Assembly: GCA_964371055.1 (NCBI GenBank)
Contig: CAYJLF010000003.1
Coordinates: 62,001 to 126,000, forward strand
Source of the DNA: CAYJLF01 sp964371055
GTDB taxonomy: Bacteria > Eisenbacteria > RBG-16-71-46 > CAIMUX01
Reading direction: 5' to 3'
Length of the DNA stretch: 64,000 nt
The notes beneath the pieces were generated by a model. The model had not been told where the DNA came from. It did no database searches and saw only the letters and a list, made by a program, of their open reading frames with translations. Positions 1 to 8,467 of this stretch are shown here, one piece after another (within the stretch, counting starts at the first letter, position 1; each line of letters opens with the position of its first letter). The position numbers and the translations under genes are program-made.

Positions 1-1
1 C

Positions 2-322
2 GCGACCGCGAGTGGAAGGACGAGCCTCTCGGTGTTGTACAACAAGCTCGGGAGGCGTCTGAGCGCCGTCGGCCTGGTCGGACTGCCGGACATCTATGAA
101 GAACCGCGGACCAACCTCGATCTGTCGGCCAGCCAGCGTCTGGGCCGCTACAAGATCAAGATGGCGATGGAGAACCTGCTGGACGACGAGGTGCGGTTCG
201 TGCAGAAGCAGAAGGAAGTTCGAAACGAGGACGGATCGATCAAGGTGCCGGGCCGGGACAAGGTGGCGCGAAGCACCGATAGCGGCCGGACCTTCTCGGT
301 ATCGATCTCGATGGGAGCTTAG
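2..322 (+). CDS. TonB-dependent receptor-like outer membrane protein, C-terminal fragment
   Basis: Only the C-terminal ~106 residues are inside the window, and the frame is open to base 2, so the gene starts upstream. The end has alternating polar/hydrophobic strands, the 'ENLLDDEVRF' element typical of the last strands of TonB-dependent receptors, and a final strand close to the C-terminus ('GRTFSVSISMGA'). By family knowledge such proteins are 22-strand outer-membrane barrels that import siderophores, glycans or cobalamin. The plug domain and TonB box are not visible, so the substrate cannot be named. A different outer-membrane barrel is possible. The next gene begins 5 bp later and may be co-transcribed. 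Confidence 0.5.
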   Translation, partial: ATASGRTSLSVLYNKLGRRLSAVGLVGLPDIYEEPRTNLDLSASQRLGRYKIKMAMENLLDDEVRFVQKQKEVRNEDGSIKVPGRDKVARSTDSGRTFSVSISMGA

Positions 323-326
323 AGCC

Positions 327-1214
327 ATGACACAGCAAAGGTGCGTCAGGTCCCGGGGATCGCGCGATCCGGGGGGAAGCGGGTCCGCGCGGTGGTTGTT
401 CCTGGCCGGACTCGTCCTCTTTCTTCCGGCGGTGGGATACACGGACGATGGGAGCTCGGGGGCGGGGAACTCCGCGGCGGGGCGGATCCCGGCGGGGCAG
501 CAGGTCGAAGAGGGGTCGGGTGGTACCCCCGCGAGGGGCGAAGTAGCGGCCCCGCGGATGGATCCATCGCGCAGCAAGGGGAATCCGTACGGCCCCCAGC
601 CGGTGGCAAGGCCGACGGACGGTCGCCCGGTTCTCCTGACCGCGGCCGGGGACACCATTCCATGGGCTCCGATGGGGAAGAGCCTCTCCCGCTCCCCGCT
701 CGAAAGTTCACCGGGCTACCAGCGCGTGGTCGATCCGGAGTCGACCGCCGTGCAGACGGGACGCCGCAACGTGCCGCTGCACGACAAGCGCCTGGGCGAG
801 GGAGCGCGTTCCGCCGAGGATCTGGCGCTCTGGATTCTCGGTGCCCTGCGCGAGAACGACAAGGAGCAGATCAAGGCGCTGCACGTCACCTACGAGGAGT
901 ACCAGGAGATCCTCTGGCCGGAGTTCCCGGAGAGCCGCCCCATCACGAGGCTGGAGCACAAGGATGCCTGGTTCTTCCACGAGAGGACGTCCATCGCGGG
1001 AATCAACCAGGGCCTGAACCTGCACGGTGGCGAGCCGCTCGAGTTCGATCGGATCACCTATGACATCGGCTATGCGCCCTACACGAACTTCAACCTCTAC
1101 CACGGCATCCGCGTCCACGCGCTCCGGCCTTCCGGCGAAGCGGTCGTCGTCGACTTCATCGAGTCGTTCATCGAGTGCAGAGGGACCTGGAAGGTCTACA
1201 TGTACAAGGACTGA
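327..1214 (+). CDS. secreted hypothetical protein
   Basis: A 295-residue protein of no family I recognise. The ATG at 327 is preceded by GGGAG at a suitable distance and follows the receptor stop by 4 bp. A basic N-terminus and a hydrophobic stretch at about residues 22-40 (WLFLAGLVLFLPAVG) look like a signal peptide. Next comes a long low-complexity Gly/Ala/Pro linker to about residue 150, then a folded C-terminal half rich in Tyr, Trp and His. That half resembles small exported NTF2-like or DUF4440-type domains in feel (LALWILGALRENDKEQIKAL ... WKVYMYKD at the end), but I cannot prove it. It is probably periplasmic or surface-exposed, and may be linked to the upstream receptor by operon position only. 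Confidence 0.6.
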   Translation: MTQQRCVRSRGSRDPGGSGSARWLFLAGLVLFLPAVGYTDDGSSGAGNSAAGRIPAGQQVEEGSGGTPARGEVAAPRMDPSRSKGNPYGPQPVARPTDGRPVLLTAAGDTIPWAPMGKSLSRSPLESSPGYQRVVDPESTAVQTGRRNVPLHDKRLGEGARSAEDLALWILGALRENDKEQIKALHVTYEEYQEILWPEFPESRPITRLEHKDAWFFHERTSIAGINQGLNLHGGEPLEFDRITYDIGYAPYTNFNLYHGIRVHALRPSGEAVVVDFIESFIECRGTWKVYMYKD

Positions 1215-1241
1215 GGATAACGGATCGAGGCGATATCGGGT

Positions 1242-1270
1242 ACGGCGGGGGCTCAGTCCCCCGCCGTTTT
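1242..1270 (+). terminator. intrinsic terminator between convergent genes
   Basis: A perfect 10-bp stem (1242-1251 with 1258-1267), a 6-nt loop and a T run at 1267-1270. It serves the plus-strand operon ending at 1214. The minus-strand S1 gene has its stop codon (1253-1255) inside the loop. Confidence 0.8.
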
Positions 1271-2797
1271 CCTGGGCTTCTGCGCGTCCTCGAGGGCCCG
1301 CCGCAGTGCCGCGCCGAGCGCGGTCTCGGGACCCTTCACCGGAGACGCCTCGGCCTGGTAGGCCTTGAACTGGTCCTCGGCCGAGCGTTCCTGCACGCGC
1401 GTCATGCTGGCGCGGATCTTCCCCTCCGCATCGACATCGAGGATCTCCACGCGGAGTTGGTCGCCGATCCGGTAGCGGCGACTCAGGTCGGTCCCCCGCT
1501 TCTCCCCCGTCTCTTCGTGCGGCACGAGGGCGCGCGCGCGATGCCCGTAGACCGGGAGGTCGACGAAGAGACCGTACGGCTTGATCCCGGCGACCCACGC
1601 ATCGCAGACATCCCCCGCGGCCGGAGGACGCAGGCCCGGTTGAGCATCCGCGCCGGCCGATTCGGTAGTGCCCTCGACCACCTCTCCTTCCGCCGCGAGA
1701 AGATCACGGATGCTGAGCGAGATCCGCTTGCGATCGGGATCGAGCGAGACCACCTTCGCGCGGACCGCCTGCCCCACCTCGAGCGCGTCGCGGGGGTGGG
1801 CCACCGGCCGCAGGGCGATCTCCGACACGTGGACGAGCCCGTCGATGCCGGGCGACAGGTTGACGAAGGCGCCGAAGTCGGCCAGCCGGACGACCGTTCC
1901 CTCGACCGTGCGTCCGGGCCAGTAGCTGTCGGCGACGTCGTCCCAGGGATCGGGAAGCGAGGCCTTGATCGAGAGGGAGATCCGGGGGCGTCCGCTCTCG
2001 TGGTCTTTCATTCCAAGCACGCGCACGCGGACCTTCTGTCCGACTTGCAGGGCTTCGGCGGGATGGGCGAGGCGGCTGTACGAGATCTCGCTGACGTGGA
2101 CGAGGCCATCCACCCCACCGAGGTCGATGAACGCCCCGAAGGTCTCCAGGCGGGCCACGGTTCCGTCGAGATCGGTTCCTTCCTTCAACTCGGAGAGGAT
2201 GCGCTGTCGCTTCTCTTCCTCGTCGCGCCGGAGCAGCGCCTTGCGGGAGACAACGAGACGCTTCCCGCCATCCGCGATTTCGGAGACGAGGAAGTCGAGC
2301 GTACGTCCGACGAAGACCGAGGGATCGGGGCAGTAACCGGCGTCGACCTGTGAAACCGGACAGAAGCCGCGGAGACCCGCGACGTCGACTTCCAGGCCTC
2401 CCGCGTTCATCCCGGTGACCCGGCCGGTGACCGGCATCCCGGCGCGGCGGGCCTCGATGATCTGTGAAACCGCGGCGGTCGGCTCCGCGCGGTACGAAGG
2501 AGCGAGGATCACCTGGTCCTGGTTGTCGATGACGAAGAGCTCGACCGAGTCGCCGATCTGCACCGTCACGGCTCCGTCGGGGCCCAGGACATGGACGAGC
2601 TCCATCGCCCCCTCGCTGCGCCCGCCGAAATCGACGAAACAGGTGTCATCGCCGATCTGCACGATGCGCCCCGTGACCTTGCTTCCGACGGCGGGGGTTT
2701 CTGTCTCCCGCGAAGAATCGAACTGCTCCAGCATGCGGGCGAACTCGCCCGACGCCGGGGTCTCGTCGTCCTCGAACCGCTTCTGATCCGGATTCAT
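1253..2797 (-). CDS. S1 RNA-binding domain protein (ribosomal protein S1-like)
   Basis: A 514-residue protein built of five consecutive OB-fold S1 domains, at about residues 38-100, 120-185, 205-275, 290-360 and 390-465. Domains 3 and 4 are classical (FGAFIDLGGVDGLVHVSEIS; FGAFVNL..GIDGLVHVSEI; ending in RISLSI); domains 1, 2 and 5 are more divergent. S1-type proteins bind single-stranded RNA and help ribosomes dock on mRNAs. I chose the ATG at 2797 because GAGGTAG precedes it by a suitable distance; an upstream extension would be Arg-rich and implausible. Five domains rather than the six of Escherichia coli S1, and an acidic N-terminus, suit a compact rpsA-like protein. A dedicated translational regulator is the alternative. 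Confidence 0.85.
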   Translation of the reverse strand: MNPDQKRFEDDETPASGEFARMLEQFDSSRETETPAVGSKVTGRIVQIGDDTCFVDFGGRSEGAMELVHVLGPDGAVTVQIGDSVELFVIDNQDQVILAPSYRAEPTAAVSQIIEARRAGMPVTGRVTGMNAGGLEVDVAGLRGFCPVSQVDAGYCPDPSVFVGRTLDFLVSEIADGGKRLVVSRKALLRRDEEEKRQRILSELKEGTDLDGTVARLETFGAFIDLGGVDGLVHVSEISYSRLAHPAEALQVGQKVRVRVLGMKDHESGRPRISLSIKASLPDPWDDVADSYWPGRTVEGTVVRLADFGAFVNLSPGIDGLVHVSEIALRPVAHPRDALEVGQAVRAKVVSLDPDRKRISLSIRDLLAAEGEVVEGTTESAGADAQPGLRPPAAGDVCDAWVAGIKPYGLFVDLPVYGHRARALVPHEETGEKRGTDLSRRYRIGDQLRVEILDVDAEGKIRASMTRVQERSAEDQFKAYQAEASPVKGPETALGAALRRALEDAQKPRKTAGD

Positions 2798-3034
2798 GCT
2801 GCGCCTACCTCGGTTCCCGGCCGGCCGCCGGCGGCCGACATCGGTCCTCCCCCCTCGGACCGGACCCGCACGCCGGATCCGGCCATCCACAGAACGGCAA
2901 GAGTATCCGATCCGTCGCAGGGGGCGGGACGAGATTCGGCGTGAGAGAACGAAGCGGACGGCACGGTCTCCGGGGCGACTCGGGACCGGGTGCTAAGGAG
3001 GCCGTCACGGGCGGCCGAAAGGGCGAATGGGGGA

Positions 3035-6000
3035 ATGCGCAAGAGCTGGATCGCTACCGGGGGTGACACGCTGCTGTCGGAAGGCTCCAAGCCACAATCG
3101 GTCGACTGGAACGCGAATGCCGCGATCGAACGTCTGGTCGGGATCGCGGCCCACCTGCTCGGCGCTTACACGGCGATCCTCAGCCGGATCGAACGGGGGC
3201 GCCTCGCGGGGAGCATCGCCCGGGCCGGAACGCCGGAGTCGCGGACTTGGTCTTGTGCCGGCTGCCGGGTCGCCGGATGTGACGCGGCGACCCCGGCCGG
3301 ACCGCCCGTCCCCACCTCGGAACTGACTCCAGTGCATGACGTTGCGGTTTCGTCCGGGGGATCCGCGCCGGGGGGCGTGACCCTCTGCGACCTGCCATGC
3401 CAAAGCAATCCCGGAGAACGAACGACCGCCCTGGTGGTGACTCACACCCAGCCGGTCGGCCCGCAGTGGCGGCTCTGTGCGGTCTGGGATCGGGAGCGGT
3501 CCGCCACCCCCTTGGAACGGGCAACCCTCTCCCGCATCGCCCGGATCATCCAGCGCGATCTGGAGTTCCGCGATGCCCTGCGGCGGATCGGCGTTCCTTT
3601 CACCGAGGATCCGATCGCCCGTCGCCGTCTCCAGACCGGCCTGGCGGCCTTCGTCCAGCGGGCCCTCTTCGTGGGGACGGGTTACGAGGTGATGGCCGAA
3701 GGGGCCGATCTCGTTGCAGAACTGATGGATGCGCCCATCGTCCAGTTCTTCGGCTCCGCCGACCGGAACGGGGTTCTGAGCCTCCTGGCGGCCCATGGCA
3801 TCCCCCCCGAACTGACCGGAAAGGTCCGCGCGCGGCCCGGGTCCCACTCCCTGGCCGGATTCACGATCGCGGCGAGAACTGCAGTCACGACAGAGGATTG
3901 CAGTCGCGAGACCCGGTATCGCCGATCCGCTCTCCTCCGCGATCGCGGGATTCAGAGCTCCGCGGCGGTCCCCGTATGGTCGCCGTCGGATCCAACCGGG
4001 CCGCCCACGGCCGTCCTGGCCGCGCACTGGCACCCTACGCGGCGCCTACGTGCCGTGGATGTTCAGTTTTTGCAATCAGTTGCGTCGGTCTTTGCCTCGG
4101 CGGAGGCGACGCGCCAAGCTCGCGGTGAGCTGATCGGGGACCTCTTTCCCGAGCTGGAGCAGCCATCGATCGGGCCTCACCTGTCCCACCTCGCGCTGGA
4201 TTCGTCCTTCCGTGTCGTTTCCTCCCCGCAGCGCCTTACCCCGGAGGAGGTCGGTTCGGGCGAGGGACAAACCCGGCGGATCCTGGAATTGGGAGACCTC
4301 CCGCTCCCCAGTGGACAACGAGATGCGATGCTGCAGTCCCTTCGCCATGCAGAACCCTGGTATGGCGAAATCGCCGGCGAGAGGGAGGGCCAGGTTCGAT
4401 GGAGCCGAGTTTCGGCCCTGCCGGCTTCCTGGGGTCTTAGCCGGCCTGGCTTCCACCACATCCTTGTCACCGATGTGACGCGGCGACGCCTGCTCGCCGA
4501 GTGGGTCCTCGAGGCTGAGACGCGAACCAGGCAGCAGACCGGCGGAGCCGTCATCGGGGTCGCGGTGGTCGACGCGGAGGGGCGGGTCCGGGCGGCGAAT
4601 CCGGAGTGGCGCCGCCGCCGGGTCTCTCTGGGGTGTCCGGTCGAGATCCCGGCCATTCTCGAGCCGGCGGGGGGGCAACGCCTCTGCAGCAGCCCGATGT
4701 GTGAGTCCTCCGGCACTGACATCGCCCGGGGCTTCCGTGACGTCCTCGCGAGGAAGCGTCCCTTCCTCGAGGAGGATTACCGGTGCGCTTCGGCCGGGCA
4801 GCCCCGTTGGTACTCGGTTCGGATCGAACCGGCCGGGAAGAACTCCGACGGAACGGGGTATGCGACCATCGCCGAGTGGGACTCGACTCAGGCGCGCCTC
4901 GCGGACGACGAACTCCGTCGTCGTGAAGCCCGGGTGCAGGCCGTGCTCCACGGGACCACCGAGGCGTTTGTCACGATCAACCACCGTGGCATCGTAGATT
5001 CGGCCAACCCGGCCGCGATCAGGATGTTCGGCGCGATCGGCCAGGATCTCATCGGCCGCCGCTTCTCCCAACTCCTGCCGGCGAACGGCGAACAGGGGCA
5101 TGACAAGGTCCTGGGACGGCTCGACGGGCAGGACCTGTCGCGCCTCTCCGGCACGGAACGAGAGACCCACGGCCGTCGCCTCGACGGCGTGATCTTCCCG
5201 ATGACGCTCCTCGTCAGTGAAGCCTGGATCGGCCGGCACCCCTCCTACACCGCCGTGCTGCGGGACGGCAGCGATCGCCGCGAGGCCGAGGAGCTCCTGG
5301 AGAAACTGATCTACCACGACACCGTCACTCGCCTCCCCAATCGCCTGCTCTTTCGCGACCGGCTCGACCTCGCGATCCAACAGGGACGCCGCGGGCCGCA
5401 GCAGGTGGGAGTGCTCCTGATCGACGTGGATCGGTTCGGGGTCATCAACGACAGCCTCGGGCACTACGCCGGGGACCGTTTCCTCGAAATGGTCGCGCGG
5501 CGCCTCGAGGAGATGGTGCGGACCGGCGATCTCCTTGCACGCTGGGGCGGAGACGAGTTCAACGTTCTGCTCCCCCGGATTCGGGGGCCCGAGGAGGCGG
5601 CCGGGGTGGCCCACCGGATGCGCGAGGCGATCCGAAGCCCGTTCGAGATCGATGGGCAGGCGATCTACGCCACGATCAGCATCGGCATGGCGGTCTATCC
5701 ACGGGATGGCGCCGACGCCGACACGCTGATGCGGGCGGCCGACCTCTCGCTCCACCGGGCCAAGCGCCAGGGCGGGGACGCCAGCCTGGCGTTTTCGCCG
5801 GAGATGCAACGGAACACCCGACAGGAACTGAGTCTGGATGCCGAGCTGCACCGGGCGGCGGATCGCGGGGAGTTCGTGGTCTATTACCAGCCCGAAGTGG
5901 ACTTGGCGAGTTCCGCGGTCGTGGGTGGGGAGTGCCTCCTGAGGTGGGAGCACCCGCGTCGCGGCGTGCTCCCTCCCCGGGCCTTCCTTCCCCTGGCCGA

Positions 6001-6616
6001 GAAGACCGGGTTGATCGTTCCGATCGGAATGGCGGTCGTGCGCTCCGCGTGTGAGCAGATTGCGCGCTGGCAGCAGCAGCTGTCCGGTCCGAGACGGGTG
6101 GCCGTCAACCTCTCCCTGCGCCAGTTGAGGCACCCCGGGCTCCTCCCCGAGGTGGAGACCATCCTCCGCGAGACCGGGGCCGATCCCTCCTGGCTCGACC
6201 TGGAGATCTCCGAGAGCATTGCAGTGAGCGCCCTGGCCTCGCAGCGGAAGGTCCTCCGCGGCCTCAAGTCGCTGGGCCTGCGCATGTCCCTTGACGACTT
6301 CGGTCAGGGTTACTCCTCGTTGAAGCATCTTCGGCGCCTGCCGATCGAGACGGTGAAGATCGACCGATCGTTCGTCCGCAGGATCTGCCGGGACCGTCGC
6401 GACGCTGCGATCGTCCGGGCCGTCATCCAGATCGGGCACAGCCTCGAGTTGCGGGTCGTGGCCGAGGGAGTGACCCGTTTGGAAGAAGTGGACTTCCTGC
6501 GTGCCGAGGGGTGCGACACCGCTCAGGGATTCCTCTACGGCCACGCGCTGCCAAGGGCTGAATTCGAGGAACGGCTGCTCGGCCCCGTCGCGGCGCCCGA
6601 CGCCGCCGCGGCCTGA
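3035..6616 (+). CDS. multidomain GAF/PAS GGDEF-EAL c-di-GMP turnover protein
   Basis: About 1193 residues with no obvious membrane segment. A Cys-containing N-terminal sensor region is followed by a GAF-like domain (about 200-370), at least two PAS-like domains (one at about 630-750), a GGDEF domain with the intact motif WGGDEF near residue 838, and a C-terminal EAL domain. The EAL signature reads E-C-L rather than E-A-L, but the catalytic Glu is kept. So are the later metal and catalytic motifs: an Asn in AVNLS, E in EISES, DDFG.GYSS, K in KIDRSFV and E in VVAEGV. Phosphodiesterase activity is therefore likely, with cyclase activity possible. The start is uncertain: the ATG at 3035 follows a G-rich stretch, while a GTG at 2990 would add 15 residues. 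A 12-bp tandem repeat begins at its stop codon. Confidence 0.9.
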   Translation: MRKSWIATGGDTLLSEGSKPQSVDWNANAAIERLVGIAAHLLGAYTAILSRIERGRLAGSIARAGTPESRTWSCAGCRVAGCDAATPAGPPVPTSELTPVHDVAVSSGGSAPGGVTLCDLPCQSNPGERTTALVVTHTQPVGPQWRLCAVWDRERSATPLERATLSRIARIIQRDLEFRDALRRIGVPFTEDPIARRRLQTGLAAFVQRALFVGTGYEVMAEGADLVAELMDAPIVQFFGSADRNGVLSLLAAHGIPPELTGKVRARPGSHSLAGFTIAARTAVTTEDCSRETRYRRSALLRDRGIQSSAAVPVWSPSDPTGPPTAVLAAHWHPTRRLRAVDVQFLQSVASVFASAEATRQARGELIGDLFPELEQPSIGPHLSHLALDSSFRVVSSPQRLTPEEVGSGEGQTRRILELGDLPLPSGQRDAMLQSLRHAEPWYGEIAGEREGQVRWSRVSALPASWGLSRPGFHHILVTDVTRRRLLAEWVLEAETRTRQQTGGAVIGVAVVDAEGRVRAANPEWRRRRVSLGCPVEIPAILEPAGGQRLCSSPMCESSGTDIARGFRDVLARKRPFLEEDYRCASAGQPRWYSVRIEPAGKNSDGTGYATIAEWDSTQARLADDELRRREARVQAVLHGTTEAFVTINHRGIVDSANPAAIRMFGAIGQDLIGRRFSQLLPANGEQGHDKVLGRLDGQDLSRLSGTERETHGRRLDGVIFPMTLLVSEAWIGRHPSYTAVLRDGSDRREAEELLEKLIYHDTVTRLPNRLLFRDRLDLAIQQGRRGPQQVGVLLIDVDRFGVINDSLGHYAGDRFLEMVARRLEEMVRTGDLLARWGGDEFNVLLPRIRGPEEAAGVAHRMREAIRSPFEIDGQAIYATISIGMAVYPRDGADADTLMRAADLSLHRAKRQGGDASLAFSPEMQRNTRQELSLDAELHRAADRGEFVVYYQPEVDLASSAVVGGECLLRWEHPRRGVLPPRAFLPLAEKTGLIVPIGMAVVRSACEQIARWQQQLSGPRRVAVNLSLRQLRHPGLLPEVETILRETGADPSWLDLEISESIAVSALASQRKVLRGLKSLGLRMSLDDFGQGYSSLKHLRRLPIETVKIDRSFVRRICRDRRDAAIVRAVIQIGHSLELRVVAEGVTRLEEVDFLRAEGCDTAQGFLYGHALPRAEFEERLLGPVAAPDAAAA

Positions 6617-6683
6617 CCGGCGGCCTGACCGGCGACCTGACCGGCGACCTGATTGGCGACCTGATTGGCGACCTGATTGGCGA
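6612..6683. repeat. six tandem copies of a 12-bp repeat
   Basis: The unit is CCTGACCGGCGA (copies 1-3, the first ending in G) and CCTGATTGGCGA (copies 4-6). It begins at the stop codon of the GGDEF-EAL gene. Because the unit is four codons long, every copy carries a TGA in the same frame. Confidence 0.95.
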
Positions 6684-6810
6684 CCCTGCTCAGCTCTCCT
6701 TGCCCGCCGGTCCGCCCCGGGAGTTCAGCCGCCTACCCTCGTCTTTAACCGCTTGCCCTCGTCCGGACCGTTCAGTGATACTTCCCCCGTCACGAAATGT
6801 AAGATTGGAT

Positions 6811-6819
6811 TGCTAGAAT
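6811..6819 (+). promoter_or_regulatory. candidate extended -10 promoter (TGcTAGAAT)
   Basis: TGCTAGAAT lies in an unusually A+T-rich island upstream of the SHOCT/toast-rack gene. A 10-bp direct repeat (TGTAAGATTG at 6798-6807 and 6861-6870) flanks it, the second copy next to a CAATATTG palindrome, so a regulator may bind here. No convincing -35 is seen. Confidence 0.35.
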
Positions 6820-6885
6820 GGACTGGCAGATCGCCAATGGTGATGTCTTAGGATCAATATTGTAAGATTGCGGAGCACTTTTGAC

Positions 6886-7857
6886 GTGTCAAAGGCTATC
6901 ACGGAACTGCTGAAGATGGTCGCGGAAGGGCGCATCTCCCCCGCCGAGGGTGTCGTCCTGCTGCGCGCCATGGCGCAGGGGTATCCCGAAGAACTGGGAT
7001 TGACGGGCGGATCGCTGCCGGATGGGGCCGTAATGGGCCGGCCGGGCGGCCAGGCGATCGGCGGCGAGGAACCCTCGGGGGCGGCGGTCGACGGCGGAAC
7101 CGGCAGCGGTGCCGACAGCGAGTCTGGCAGCGGTGCCGACGTCCGGGGCGACGATAGAGCGGGCACGGATCACGATCGCGAGCTCGGGGGACCTCCGCTC
7201 CGACTGCAGGGCGGGCAGTCGATCGAGCTGTCCGAGGACGCGATCCTGCGGATCGAGACACCTGCCCGTTCCCAGGCGCTGGATGATGGGATGACCTCGG
7301 TGGCGGTGCGCGGACTGCCAGCCTCGCGCCTTGTGCTGGTTCGCGGGGCCGGGGTGGAGATCCGCCGGACCGGCAAGGAGCTGCTTCTGACCTGGCCGCG
7401 CGGACTGCTGCTCCTCGAGATTCCAAGCCGGTTGCGGGCCTTGGAAATCCGTCACCTGGGGGGCGGGGTCGGAGTATCGGGGTACGGCGGGCCCTTCACC
7501 ATCGAGGATGTGGAGGGACCGCTCACGGTTCACGAACCGAGATCGCCGTTTCGGGTGCGGGGCGTCCGCGGGCCGGTCCGCATCCACGGTCTTGCCCTCC
7601 GGGACGGGATCTCGACCATCGCGCAGGTCGGGGCGGAGGTCGAGGTCGAGGCGGGGCGCGACGCCGCCGTCACGATCCGGGCCGACTCGTCGGAAGGGGG
7701 CGTCGCCTTTGGCGATGAGGCGGCCGGCCTCGCTGGCACGGGGCCTCGCCGGCGCGGCGTGTGGCGGGTCGGGGCCGGGACGGCGCAGCTCGAAATCAGC
7801 GGCGTACGGGGTCGCATTCTGTTGCAGCGCGTCTCCGGCCCGTCGGAGGCGCCATGA
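6886..7857 (+). CDS. SHOCT-like plus toast-rack (DUF4097-like) protein
   Basis: A 323-residue protein in three parts. An N-terminal SHOCT-like helix pair (about 1-32) contains 'VAEGRISPAEGVVLLRAM', a pattern seen at the ends of DUF2089 and YvlB-type proteins. A Gly/Asp-rich linker follows, then a long repetitive beta region (about 120-320) with short rungs such as GPLTVHEP, GPVRIHG and GVRGRILLQ, like the toast-rack/DUF4097 fold. GTG at 6886 is chosen because GGAG sits 10 bp upstream; a TTG at 6868 is the alternative. It overlaps the next gene by 4 bp (ATGA). Such proteins are linked by others to envelope-stress modules; its exact job is unknown. I see no signal peptide. Confidence 0.6.
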   Translation: MSKAITELLKMVAEGRISPAEGVVLLRAMAQGYPEELGLTGGSLPDGAVMGRPGGQAIGGEEPSGAAVDGGTGSGADSESGSGADVRGDDRAGTDHDRELGGPPLRLQGGQSIELSEDAILRIETPARSQALDDGMTSVAVRGLPASRLVLVRGAGVEIRRTGKELLLTWPRGLLLLEIPSRLRALEIRHLGGGVGVSGYGGPFTIEDVEGPLTVHEPRSPFRVRGVRGPVRIHGLALRDGISTIAQVGAEVEVEAGRDAAVTIRADSSEGGVAFGDEAAGLAGTGPRRRGVWRVGAGTAQLEISGVRGRILLQRVSGPSEAP

Positions 7858-8318
7858 GGATGCCGGCGAGCTGCCCCTCGTGCCGGTCGGGCCTGCGGGT
7901 AGCGGCACTCATCTGTACAAGCTGCGCGACTCGCGTCGAGGGATCCTTCACTCCCTGCCCCGTTTGCCGCCTTGGCTCCGAGGACCGGGCGCTCCTCGAG
8001 CTCTTCCTCCGTTGCCGGGGCAATGCCAAAAAGATCGAGCGAACGCTCGGGCTCTCCTATCCCACGGTGCGCCTGCGTCTGGAGGAGCTGTGGCGCCGGC
8101 TCCGGCTGGAGGAGGCGACCCCGGAGGAGACCGCGACGGAGGGGCCGCCATCGGATCGGGCCGGCGGCCGGCGGCCGCGGCGGGGCGGGAGGCGGGAAGC
8201 CGGATCCGCGGAGCAGATTCTGAGGGACCTGCGCGAAGGGCGGATCACGCCCGAGATCGCGGCAAACCGGTTGCGGCGGCGGGGAGCGGCCGACGATTCG
8301 GAGCGCGACAGCCCTTAG
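7854..8318 (+). CDS. DUF2089-family zinc-ribbon regulator
   Basis: A 154-residue protein. The N-terminal treble/ribbon has four Cys pairs of the form CPSC...CTSC...CPVC, followed by a helix-turn-helix-like segment (LLELFLRCRGNAKKIERTLG LSYPTVR-type, about 40-75) as in the DUF2089 family. After a basic linker, a C-terminal SHOCT-like motif (ILRDLREGRITPEIAANRL) mirrors the N-terminus of the preceding protein. The ATG overlaps the upstream stop (ATGA) with GGAGG just before it, so the two are almost certainly translationally coupled and act together. A DNA-binding regulator of the partner or of an envelope response is the best inference. Confidence 0.75.
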   Translation: MRMPASCPSCRSGLRVAALICTSCATRVEGSFTPCPVCRLGSEDRALLELFLRCRGNAKKIERTLGLSYPTVRLRLEELWRRLRLEEATPEETATEGPPSDRAGGRRPRRGGRREAGSAEQILRDLREGRITPEIAANRLRRRGAADDSERDSP

Positions 8319-8423
8319 CAGGGTCGTTCTGGACTCCTCCCACAGGAAGAACCGGTAGGCCGCGGGCCGCGGACCGCGGGACCGGGCGCGGAGCGTCCCT
8401 CGCCGAGGGGGATGTGGATTCGC

Positions 8424-8452
8424 GTGACCCTGTCGTCGGCCTTGCATAGAAT
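8424..8452 (+). promoter_or_regulatory. candidate sigma70-type promoter
   Basis: GTGACC (8424-8429), a 17-bp spacer and TAGAAT (8447-8452). The predicted start of transcription is only about 5-9 bases before the ATGs at 8464/8468, and no Shine-Dalgarno is seen, so the mRNA may have a minimal leader. Confidence 0.4.
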
Positions 8453-8467
8453 CCCCGGGAATCATGG

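Noticed and set aside
4076..6544. Long open frame of 822 codons antisense to the GGDEF-EAL gene
   Set aside because: It is a by-product of the high third-position G+C. The sense strand carries intact GGDEF and EAL motifs, while the antisense translation shows no domain and is Arg/Pro/His-rich.
6612..6683. CRISPR array
   Set aside because: The 12-bp units are directly adjacent with no spacers; it is a minisatellite.
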